Source: an uncultured bacterium | GTDB taxonomy: Bacteria; Planctomycetota; UBA1135; GCA-002686595 | DNA: 64,000 nucleotides | Direction of reading: 5' to 3' | NCBI GenBank assembly: GCA_938075305.1 | Contig: CALJGV010000014.1 | Coordinates: 62,001 to 126,000, forward strand | Shown here: piece after piece, positions 57,368 through 64,000 of the stretch | Position numbering within the stretch: the first letter of the stretch is position 1 | Layout of the letters: each line of letters opens with the position of its first letter | Notes under the pieces: generated by a model | Database searches by the model: none | What the model was told of the DNA's origin: nothing | What the model saw: only the letters and a program-made list of their open reading frames with translations | Translations under genes and position numbers: made by a program

Positions 57368-58321
57368 ATGAATCAGCACACCAACGCCAAGCTCACCGTC
57401 GTGGGGGCCGGCTATGTGGGCTCGACCTGTGCCCACCTCGCCGCCCTCAAGGACCTGGCGCCTGAGATCTGCCTGATCGACATCGCCGAGGGCCGCCCCC
57501 AGGGGATCGCCCTGGACATGAACCAGTCGGCGGCTGTCGAGGGCTTCTCGAGCCGGATCGTCGGGACGAACGACCCGCGGGACACCTACGACTCCGATGT
57601 CTTCATCGTGACCGCCGGCCTCCCGCGCAAGCCGGGGATGAGCCGCTCGGACCTCCTAGAGGTGAACGGGAAGGTCATGCAGAGCGTCGCAGAGTACATC
57701 CGGGCCGGGTCCCCGGAGGCGGTGGTGATCGTGGTGACCAACCCGCTCGACTCCATGGTCACGCTGATGCGTCACTGCCTCGCCTTCCCGTCCCGACGGG
57801 TCATCGGTATGGCGGGAGTCCTCGACGCGGCTCGCTACTCGTGGTTCATCTCCGAGGCGACAGGCGCGGCGGTCCAGGACGTGGACGCGATGGTGCTCGG
57901 CGCCCACGGGGACTCCATGGTCCCCATGCCTGACCGCTGCACGGTCAACGGCATCGGGGTCCTCGATCTCGTGGACCGCGACGCGGTGGAGGCGATGGGG
58001 GAGCGCACCAAGACCGGCGGGGGCGAGATCGTCAAGCTGCTCAAGACCGGCAGCGCCTGGTACGCGCCGGCGTCGGCCTCGGTGGCCATGGCCGCCTCTG
58101 TGCTCCGTGATGAGCGTCGAATGATGCCGTGCGCCTGCCTGCTCAACGGCGAGTACGGGCTCGAGAACCTCTACATGGGCGTGCCCGCCATCCTCGGGCG
58201 CGGCGGGGTCGAACGGATCGTGGAGCTGCCCCTGAAGACCGAATCCCGCGCGCTGCTCCAGAAGACCGCGGGCGCCATCCACGACGATGTGCTCGCCATG
58301 CGCGACCTCGGCCTGTTCTGA
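57368..58321 (+). CDS. mdh: Malate dehydrogenase, LDH-like type
   Basis: A 317-residue NAD-dependent dehydrogenase that interconverts malate and oxaloacetate in the TCA cycle. Seen: the Rossmann GAGYVGSTCAHL, Asp in LIDIAEGRPQG that favours NAD, LPRKPGMSRSDLL in the active-site loop where Arg (not Gln) points to malate rather than lactate, VTNPLDSMVTLM, and the catalytic His in LGAHGDSMVP. The length is normal (about 310). fumC follows on the same strand after 92 bases, so consecutive TCA-cycle steps are encoded together. Confidence 0.93.
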   Translation: MNQHTNAKLTVVGAGYVGSTCAHLAALKDLAPEICLIDIAEGRPQGIALDMNQSAAVEGFSSRIVGTNDPRDTYDSDVFIVTAGLPRKPGMSRSDLLEVNGKVMQSVAEYIRAGSPEAVVIVVTNPLDSMVTLMRHCLAFPSRRVIGMAGVLDAARYSWFISEATGAAVQDVDAMVLGAHGDSMVPMPDRCTVNGIGVLDLVDRDAVEAMGERTKTGGGEIVKLLKTGSAWYAPASASVAMAASVLRDERRMMPCACLLNGEYGLENLYMGVPAILGRGGVERIVELPLKTESRALLQKTAGAIHDDVLAMRDLGLF

Positions 58322-58413
58322 TCTCCCCAGCGAACACCGCACCCTGAAGGGCCGGCCGTCGGGTCGGGCCATGACAGAATCACCTGGTCCGCGTCCGTCG
58401 CGGGCCGCGCCCA

Positions 58414-59814
58414 ATGACCGACACTCGCACCGAATCCGACTCCATGGGGCCCATCGAGGTCCCCGCGGCCGCTCTCTGGGGCGCCCAGACCCAGCGCTCC
58501 CTCCACAACTTCAAGATCGGCGGACAACGCTTCACGCGGCCGATGATCCGGGCCCTGGGCCTGGTGAAGAAGTGCGCTGGCATCGTGAACAGTGAGCTCG
58601 GAGAGCTCGACGGTCTGGAGCCTGCGGCCCGGGAGGCGCTGGTCGCCGCCGCGGCCGAGGTGGTCGAGGGCAAGCACGACGCCGAGTTTCCCCTGGTCGT
58701 CTGGCAGACGGGCTCGGGCACGCAGTCGAACATGAACACCAACGAGGTGATCTCCAATCGGGCGATCCAGATGCTCGGCGGGGTGGTCGGCTCCAAGGAC
58801 CCGGTGCACCCCAACGATCACGTCAACCGCGCCCAGTCATCCAACGACACCTTCCCCACGGCCATGCACGTCGCGGCCACCGAGGAGGTCGTGCGGACGC
58901 TGGTCCCCGCGCTCCAGGCCCTCGCGGACGCCTTCGCGGCCAAGGGCGAGGAGTGGGACGGGATCGTCAAGATCGGGCGCACCCACCTCCAGGACGCCAC
59001 GCCGCTGCGGCTGTCCCAGGAGGTCTCGGGTTGGCGACAGCAGATCCTGGACGCGATCAGGGGCGTGGAGTCGACGCTGCCGGCCCTCTACGAGCTGGCT
59101 CAGGGGGGCACGGCCGTCGGGACCGGGCTCAACACCAAGCCGGGCTACGACGAGCGGTTCGCGGCGCAGATGGCGGAGGAGACCGGCCTGCCCTTTGTGA
59201 CGGCCCCCAACAAGTTCAGCGCCCTCGCGGGGCACGACGCCCTGGTGCTCTGCCACGGAGCCCTGAAGGCCGCGGCCTGCGCCCTGATGAAGATCGGCAA
59301 CGACGTGCGCTGGCTGGGCAGCGGCCCGCGCTCGGGCCTCGGGGAGCTCAAGCTGCCCGCCAACGAGCCCGGCTCCTCGATCATGCCGGGCAAGGTCAAC
59401 CCGACCCAGTGCGAGGCGCTGACCATGGTGTGCGCCCAGGTGCTGGGGAACGACGCCTGCGTCGGGGTCTCGGGGAGCCAGGGCAACTTCGAGCTGAACG
59501 TGTACAAGCCGGTGATCATCCACAACGTGCTGGAGTCCATCCGCCTCCTGGCGGACGGTGCGGACTCCTTCCGGGAGAACTGCGTGGCCGGCCTGGACGT
59601 GGACCGGGAGCGGATCGACCACCTCATGCGCCAGTCCCTGATGCTGGTGACCGCGCTGAATCGCCACATCGGCTACGACAACGCCGCCAAAGTGGCCAAG
59701 AAGGCCTACGAGGAGGGGACGACGCTCGTGGAGGCGGTCACGGCCCTGGGGCTGATGACCGAGGAGGAGTTTGGCCGCGCCGTGGTCCCCGGGGAGATGA
59801 CCGGGCCCCGCTGA
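58414..59814 (+). CDS. fumC: Class II fumarate hydratase
   Basis: A 466-residue enzyme that adds water to fumarate to give malate. Seen: [58 protein letters not shown] with the catalytic His, [15 protein letters not shown] and the superfamily signature [20 protein letters not shown]. Standard length. Product feeds the malate dehydrogenase encoded just upstream. Confidence 0.97.
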   Translation: MTDTRTESDSMGPIEVPAAALWGAQTQRSLHNFKIGGQRFTRPMIRALGLVKKCAGIVNSELGELDGLEPAAREALVAAAAEVVEGKHDAEFPLVVWQTGSGTQSNMNTNEVISNRAIQMLGGVVGSKDPVHPNDHVNRAQSSNDTFPTAMHVAATEEVVRTLVPALQALADAFAAKGEEWDGIVKIGRTHLQDATPLRLSQEVSGWRQQILDAIRGVESTLPALYELAQGGTAVGTGLNTKPGYDERFAAQMAEETGLPFVTAPNKFSALAGHDALVLCHGALKAAACALMKIGNDVRWLGSGPRSGLGELKLPANEPGSSIMPGKVNPTQCEALTMVCAQVLGNDACVGVSGSQGNFELNVYKPVIIHNVLESIRLLADGADSFRENCVAGLDVDRERIDHLMRQSLMLVTALNRHIGYDNAAKVAKKAYEEGTTLVEAVTALGLMTEEEFGRAVVPGEMTGPR

Positions 59815-59928
59815 GCGGGCACAGGGGGCCTTTACGCAGGAATTCACCGATCGCCTGCACCCCTGGGGGCCCCTGATCCCTATTCTTCCCCCCTCGAAAG
59901 TTCGCCGCGCCCAAGCGCCCCGACACCG

Positions 59929-60054
59929 ATGAAGCTCAAGATTCGCAACAGCAAGTCCAAGAAGGCCAAGAAGACGGGCTTCCTCAGCCGCCAGAGAACC
60001 TCCGGCGGCCGGAAGGTCAACAAGCGTCACCGCGCGCGTCACGGCAGCTTCTGA
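59929..60054 (+). CDS. rpmH: Divergent ribosomal protein bL34 (41 residues)
   Basis: A short, very basic protein starting MKLKIRNSKSKKAKK, then GFLSRQRTSGGRKVNKRHRA and ending RHGSF. The segment from GF to RHRAR lines up with the core of bL34 (GFRSRMxTKNGRKVLxRRRxKGR), a small protein of the large ribosomal subunit. The usual N-terminal MKRTFQPSxRKR is missing and the C-terminus is shorter by a few residues. It is not beside rnpA/dnaA as in most bacteria, but alone between fumC and a radical SAM gene, with its own terminator. Family assignment by eye is good; the divergence is real in the sequence. Confidence 0.7.
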   Translation: MKLKIRNSKSKKAKKTGFLSRQRTSGGRKVNKRHRARHGSF

Positions 60055-60073
60055 TTCGCTCACCGGGATGAAT

Positions 60074-60092
60074 CGGCTCCCCTTCCGAGCCG
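60074..60092 (+). terminator. First of two hairpins after the bL34 gene
   Basis: CGGCTC and GAGCCG pair across a 7-base loop, 20 bases after the bL34 stop. Confidence 0.4.
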
Positions 60093-60102
60093 GTCCCGTG
60101 CA

Positions 60103-60130
60103 AGGCGGCCCTTCTTTCAATGGGCCGCCT
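60103..60130 (+). terminator. Rho-independent terminator after the bL34 gene
   Basis: A perfect 9-bp stem, AGGCGGCCC with GGGCCGCCT, and a 10-base loop, followed by CTCTCG. Second of two tandem hairpins. Confidence 0.65.
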
Positions 60131-60166
60131 CTCTCGTGTCCGCTCTTTCTGGCGGCGCTCCTGAAC

Positions 60167-60172
60167 TAGAAT
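60167..60172 (+). promoter_or_regulatory. Likely -10 box of the YgiQ-type gene, leaderless
   Basis: TAGAAT (5 of 6 to TATAAT) lies 6 bases before the ATG at 60179; no ribosome binding site fits. The -35 region is weak (TCTTTC at 17 bases). Confidence 0.45.
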
Positions 60173-60178
60173 GATCCC

Positions 60179-62071
60179 ATGACGTCAGGCGCCCAAGAGA
60201 ACCTCGCGGCCTTCCTCCCCCGCACTCGCGCCGGAATGGCGGCCCGCGGCTGGGATGAGCTGGACATCGTCCTCGTCACCGGCGACGGCTACGTGGACCA
60301 CCCGTCCTTCGGGGCGGCCGTGATCGGGCGGGTTCTGGAGGCGGAGGGCTACCGGGTCGGCATCCTCGACTGCCCGGAGATCGATGACAACGGCGAGCCC
60401 GGCTGGGAGCGCCTGCCGGCTCCCAAGCTCTTCGTGGGCGTGACCGCTGGCACCATCGACTCAATGGTGACCAACTACACCGCCGCGAAGAAGAAGCGGC
60501 GCGTGGACGTCTACCGGCCGGGGGGCGAGGCGGGGCGTCCGAACCGCGCTACGATCGCCTACACGGCCAAGGCGCGGAGCCTCTACCGAGGCGTGCCCGT
60601 GATCGCGGGGGGCCTCGAGGCGGGCCCGCGGCGTCTCGCCTACTGGGATTACTGGGATGAGCGCTTCCGTCGCTCGATCCTCGTGGACTCCAAGGCCGAC
60701 CTGCTCGTCTGGGGGATGGGGGAGCGGCAGATCATCGAGCTCGCGCGGCGCATCGGGGCGGGCGAGTCCCTGGGCGGCCTCGCGGGGACCTGCGAGGTCG
60801 TGCGCGCCGAGGACGTCCCCGATGGCGCCCGGGTGGTGCCTTCCTTCGAGGCGCTGGCCGAGGACGACAGCCTGTTGGTGGACCTCTTCGACGCGGTGCG
60901 GGAAGAGAACAGCCCGTCGTCGAAGGTCCTCGCCCAGGCCCACGGCGACCGGTGGGTCCTCCAGCACCCGCCTGCGCCGCCCGCGGCCCAGGACGAGGTG
61001 GATCGCTGGTTCGACCTTCCCTTCCAGCGGGAGTGGCACCCCGACCACACCGAGCGCGGGGGCATCGCGGCCCTCGAGCCGGTCCGCTGGAGCGTCAACA
61101 CCCACCGCGGGTGCATGGCCGACTGCTCCTTCTGCTCGATCACCTTCCACCAGGGCCGCAGCATCCAGTCTCGGTCCGAGGAGTCCATCATGCGGGAGGT
61201 CACGGCCCTCGCGGAGCACCACGACTTCCGCGGGACGATCACGGACGTCGGGGGGCCGACGGCCAACATGTACGGCCTCGGCTGCAAGCTCCTGGAGAAG
61301 GGTGAGGCCTGCCTGGGGCGTGATTGCCTCACCCCGGAGCCGTGCCCCGCCCTGCGCCTCGACAAGACGAGCGAGGGCTACCGGCGGCTGCTCGCCACCG
61401 TTCGCGAGCACAAGGGGGTGAAGCACGCCTTCGTCTCCTCGGGAATCCGCTACGACATGCTGCGTGGCAAGGATGGGCGCATGCTCCCCCTGCACCACGA
61501 CCTCGTGGAGAACCACGTGCCGGGGCGCATGAAGCTCGCTCCCGAGCACGCCTCCGCCGAGGTGCTGGAGGTGATGAACAAGCCAACCTTCGACGTCTAC
61601 GAGGAGTACGAGGAGGAGTACCGCTCCAAGTGCGAGGACATGGGGCGGGACCAGCACCTCGTGAACTACTTCATCGTCGGGCACCCGGGCACGACCATCG
61701 AGGCGGCCATCGAGCTCTTCGAGAAGCTGTTCGAGCGGAACTACTCGCCGGAGCAGGTCCAGGAGTTCCTCCCCCTCCCGATGACGCGGGCCAACGTGCA
61801 GTACGTCTGCGGCGTCGACCCGATCACGCGCAAGGACCTGTACGTGCCCAGGCGAGAGCGGGAGCGCAAGATCCAGAAGGCGCTGGTCCGCTGGAAGGCG
61901 CCGGAGTCCTATCGGTTCGTCCTGGAGGGGCTCGAGTCCGCGGGCAGGGACGACCTGCTCGCGCGCTTCAAGGGGCACCCCGCAGTGCGCCGTGCCCAGG
62001 CGGACGCTCGCCGGTCACGGAAGCAGAAGGCCGCCGGCCCGGCCTCCATGGACCTGGATACCTGCGGCTGA
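60179..62071 (+). CDS. YgiQ family radical SAM protein
   Basis: A 630-residue cytoplasmic protein of the YgiQ/UPF0313 group. Seen: an N-terminal domain (about 1-300) with LVTGDGYVDHPSFGAAVIGR and GTIDSMVTNYTAAKKKRR, then a radical SAM core whose 4Fe-4S cysteines are in RGCMADCSFCSITFHQGR (CxxxCxxC), followed by GPTANMYGLGC, LAPEHASAEVLEVMNKP and PLPMTRANVQYVCGVDP, plus an extra Cys cluster (GEACLGRDCLTPEPCPAL). A Lys/Arg/Ala-rich tail ends it. The reaction of the family is not known. Length is slightly below E. coli YgiQ (about 740). Likely leaderless. Confidence 0.92.
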   Translation: MTSGAQENLAAFLPRTRAGMAARGWDELDIVLVTGDGYVDHPSFGAAVIGRVLEAEGYRVGILDCPEIDDNGEPGWERLPAPKLFVGVTAGTIDSMVTNYTAAKKKRRVDVYRPGGEAGRPNRATIAYTAKARSLYRGVPVIAGGLEAGPRRLAYWDYWDERFRRSILVDSKADLLVWGMGERQIIELARRIGAGESLGGLAGTCEVVRAEDVPDGARVVPSFEALAEDDSLLVDLFDAVREENSPSSKVLAQAHGDRWVLQHPPAPPAAQDEVDRWFDLPFQREWHPDHTERGGIAALEPVRWSVNTHRGCMADCSFCSITFHQGRSIQSRSEESIMREVTALAEHHDFRGTITDVGGPTANMYGLGCKLLEKGEACLGRDCLTPEPCPALRLDKTSEGYRRLLATVREHKGVKHAFVSSGIRYDMLRGKDGRMLPLHHDLVENHVPGRMKLAPEHASAEVLEVMNKPTFDVYEEYEEEYRSKCEDMGRDQHLVNYFIVGHPGTTIEAAIELFEKLFERNYSPEQVQEFLPLPMTRANVQYVCGVDPITRKDLYVPRRERERKIQKALVRWKAPESYRFVLEGLESAGRDDLLARFKGHPAVRRAQADARRSRKQKAAGPASMDLDTCG

Positions 62072-62095
62072 TCCCATCCCCCCCGCGAACCGCCG

Positions 62096-63007
62096 ATGAT
62101 CACCCGTCGCCGCCTCGACCCCCTGCAGGTTCTCAGGGCCACCGCCGGCCCCCTCGCCGTCGCCTCCGTCTACATGGTGGCCGTGGTCGTCTACGAGCGC
62201 GCGGCCGAGGTCCCGCTCGATCTGCCCCTCGCCATCCCGGCGATGCTCGGCACGGCCATCTCGATCCTGCTGGGCTTCAAGACCAGCGCTGCGTACGACC
62301 GCTGGTGGGAGGCGCGCAAGGTGTGGGGCGGAATCGTCAACGACTCCCGGAGCTTCGGCCGCCAGGCCATCTCCTTTGTGCGGCCCCCGCGGCCTGAGGA
62401 CGCGGGCGCCGTCCGTGCCATGGTGGAGGTCCTCGTCCACCGGCAGATCTTCTGGACCTACGCCCTCTCACGCTCTCTGCGGAGGGAGGAGGTCCTCGTG
62501 GGGACGGACGGGCTCCTCCTGTCGGAGGACGTCGCGTCGCTGGCGTCCACCGAGAACGTGCCCAACGAGATCCTGGACCTCCAGGCCCGGGACCTCCGGC
62601 AGGCCCTCGACGCCGGGTGGGTGGACAGCTACCAGCACGTGACCCTCGAGGGCAGCCTGACCCGCCTCACCGACCACATGGGGCGCTGCGAGCGAATCAA
62701 GAACACGGGCTTCCCGGCCCACTACGGGTACCTCGCTTCGCGCATCCTCTGGCTCTTCGCCTTGCTGGTCCCCTGGTCCCTGGGGCGCGATCTCGTGTGG
62801 TGGACCATCCCCGTCGGCGTCGCGGTCATTCTGACCTTCTGGATGATCTGGGTGATCGGAGAGGCGCTGGCCGACCCGTTCGAGAACCGGCCCACGGACA
62901 CGCCGATGACCAGCCTCTCCGAGCGAATCGAGGGGGACCTGCGCCGTCAACTCGGGGAGTCTGCCCTCGCGCCGGAGCCCATGAAGGACGACGGCGTCCT
63001 GATGTGA
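62096..63007 (+). CDS. Bestrophin-like anion channel family protein
   Basis: A 303-residue membrane protein of the bestrophin/RFP-TM family, pentameric chloride or other ion channels. Seen: first spans (LAVASVYMVAVVVY, AIPAMLGTAISILLGFKTSA), the family signature SAAYDRWWEARKVWGGIVND, a central cytoplasmic helical part, two more spans (ILWLFALLVPWSL, WWTIPVGVAVILTFWMIWVI) and the ending ADPFENRPTDTPM. Bacterial members often conduct cations. Normal length (about 300). Confidence 0.9.
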   Translation: MITRRRLDPLQVLRATAGPLAVASVYMVAVVVYERAAEVPLDLPLAIPAMLGTAISILLGFKTSAAYDRWWEARKVWGGIVNDSRSFGRQAISFVRPPRPEDAGAVRAMVEVLVHRQIFWTYALSRSLRREEVLVGTDGLLLSEDVASLASTENVPNEILDLQARDLRQALDAGWVDSYQHVTLEGSLTRLTDHMGRCERIKNTGFPAHYGYLASRILWLFALLVPWSLGRDLVWWTIPVGVAVILTFWMIWVIGEALADPFENRPTDTPMTSLSERIEGDLRRQLGESALAPEPMKDDGVLM

Positions 63008-63011
63008 CCTC

Positions 63012-63845
63012 TCAGGCGCGGTCCGGCCGGCGGGCCACGACCGCGTAGCCCTGGCAAACGGCCTCGTCGTTGGTGACGAGCGAGGCCAGGTGGAAGCCCA
63101 CCTGCAGGATCGCGGTCAGGGGCATGATCAGGAGGCTCCGCAGCGGAGAGGGGATCACGCTGCCGTCGCTCTGCCGCTTCTTCGCGCCGATGGAGCGGAT
63201 CAGCCACTGGGACAGCATGGCGCCGTTGGCGGTGGCGAAGTTCCCGCGGGGCCGGATGGACACCACCTCGAGGCCGGCGTCCACCACGAAGCGCTCCAGG
63301 CTCGAGGGCGTGAAGCGGAAGTAGTCGCTCGGCAGCTCGTGGAGCGGCTGGATGAAGGGGACCGTGAGCAGGAGCTTGCCTCCCGGCTCCAGGACCCTGG
63401 CCATCTCCTGCACCAGGGCGCGGGGGTCGGGGACGTGCTCGAGGACCTCGGTGGAGAGGACCGTCCGGACGCTGCCGGACCGCACGGGCAGGTGGGCCCC
63501 GTCACCGAAGACCTGCACCAGGGCCTTCACCCTGGGGAGCATCTCCCACATCTCAGGCTGCTTGTCGAGGATCGACGGGGGGTACTCCAGGCCGACGTAC
63601 TGGTCCACGTGGGGCTCGAAGAGCTCCCGGTACGGTCCCTCGGAGACGCCGACATCCAGCAGGGTCCCCGACGCGTGGGCGACGAGGCCCTCCACCGAGC
63701 GGCGGAGGTGGCGCCAGTCCAGCCAGTACGGGTTGAGCGGGGTGCGCTTGCGCCAGGCGTTGAGGCGCTGGCCGACGTGGCCGCGGTAGTGCACGACGCC
63801 GACCCGCTTGCCGCGCGGTGAGAAGCTGTCGGAGTCGGAGGTCAC
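63012..63845 (-). CDS. SAM-dependent class I methyltransferase
   Basis: A 277-residue protein. Seen: motif I LLDVGVSEGPYRELF with the usual second Gly replaced, the acidic residue in YVGLEYPPS, LSTEVLEHVPDPRALVQEMA (the 'EVLEHV' of the Methyltransf_11 group) and RVLEPGGKLLLTVPF. The C-terminal half is more hydrophobic (SLLIMPLTAILQVGFHLASL) and may touch a membrane. Such enzymes beside glycan genes often methylate sugars or lipids; the substrate is unknown. It starts with GTG overlapping the stop of the upstream gene (GTGA). Confidence 0.82.
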   Translation of the reverse strand: MTSDSDSFSPRGKRVGVVHYRGHVGQRLNAWRKRTPLNPYWLDWRHLRRSVEGLVAHASGTLLDVGVSEGPYRELFEPHVDQYVGLEYPPSILDKQPEMWEMLPRVKALVQVFGDGAHLPVRSGSVRTVLSTEVLEHVPDPRALVQEMARVLEPGGKLLLTVPFIQPLHELPSDYFRFTPSSLERFVVDAGLEVVSIRPRGNFATANGAMLSQWLIRSIGAKKRQSDGSVIPSPLRSLLIMPLTAILQVGFHLASLVTNDEAVCQGYAVVARRPDRA

Positions 63846-64000
63846 TCTGCCGGAGGTTTGCGGAAGGCCCGTGCGAGGGTCAGGTCCTGGCGCTGATAGC
63901 TAGCGCCCTTGCGGTCCTGGCCGTACAGGTGTTCGGGTCGGGCGGAGGCCCGGAAGAACTTGAGGCGGAAGAAGACCTGTCCGTCTTCGACGAGGAATGG
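63842..64000 (-). CDS. 3' end of an unidentified gene
   Basis: Only the last 52 codons are in the window. The frame reads PFLVEDGQVFFRLKFFRASA onward, with aromatic and basic residues, and ends FRKPPAE. It is a real gene because its stop overlaps the methyltransferase start (GTGA) and the frame is open to the window edge. Too little is present for a family call; a glycosyltransferase tail is one possibility. Confidence 0.55.
   Translation of the reverse strand, partial: PFLVEDGQVFFRLKFFRASARPEHLYGQDRKGASYQRQDLTLARAFRKPPAE

Overview
The window is GC-rich and densely coded, with very short gaps between genes. It looks like a Gram-negative chromosome from a planctomycete-like lineage. Support for this: lipid A/Kdo synthesis (waaA), several lipoproteins and an outer-membrane barrel; very large secreted Calx-beta/Kelch proteins; HEAT-type proteins carrying an 'LTG...W' motif; and a secreted protein whose C-terminal Cys/Gly module I associate with Planctomycetota. 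The phylum call is an inference from gene style; no rRNA or tRNA gene is present to test it. Nothing in the window looks like a phage, IS element, CRISPR array or plasmid.

Layout. 1-5197: leuS (5' end off-window), then a TldE/TldD protease pair. 5521-12213: a 2230-residue secreted multidomain protein ending at a strong terminator. 12296-17670: a GT39-like membrane glycosyltransferase with TPRs, a cation/H+ antiporter on the other strand, and a YceI protein overlapped by an unknown membrane protein. 17735-20124: a divergent SPFH/zinc-ribbon pair resembling the YdjI/YdjG membrane-stress partners. 20193-25401: a C39-like peptidase coupled to a BioF-like PLP enzyme, an unknown membrane protein, a free-standing NIL domain and a gamma-glutamyltransferase lipoprotein. 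25490-28017: two neighbouring single-span membrane proteins with related C-terminal domains. 28244-33732: uvrB, a HIT protein, a sugar-kinase-like protein and uvrC. 33795-37817: a secreted unknown, a Xer recombinase, lspA and an unusual response regulator. 38055-45664: secA, waaA, metK, a pseudopilin-like protein and a UbiA-type phosphoribosyltransferase. 45681-52939: a HEAT lipoprotein coupled to a pentaheme cytochrome, a complete Fe(III)-type ABC importer and an outer-membrane protein. 53114-59814: an aminotransferase, threonine aldolase, a secreted unknown, malate dehydrogenase and fumarase. 59929-60054: a very short gene for a divergent ribosomal protein bL34. 60179-64000: a YgiQ-type radical SAM protein, a bestrophin-like channel, a methyltransferase and the 3' end of another gene.

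Most of the window is housekeeping: translation, protein export, nucleotide excision repair, the TCA cycle and SAM supply. The parts worth attention are the envelope proteins without clear function, the SPFH/zinc-ribbon pair, the related one-span membrane proteins, the odd bL34, and a recurring TANNNY box 6-10 bases before start codons, which suggests that leaderless or near-leaderless mRNAs are common here. Many genes are joined by 4-base start/stop overlaps (ATGA, GTGA, TTGA), pointing to translational coupling. Several long open frames antisense to these genes are composition artefacts and are not annotated.
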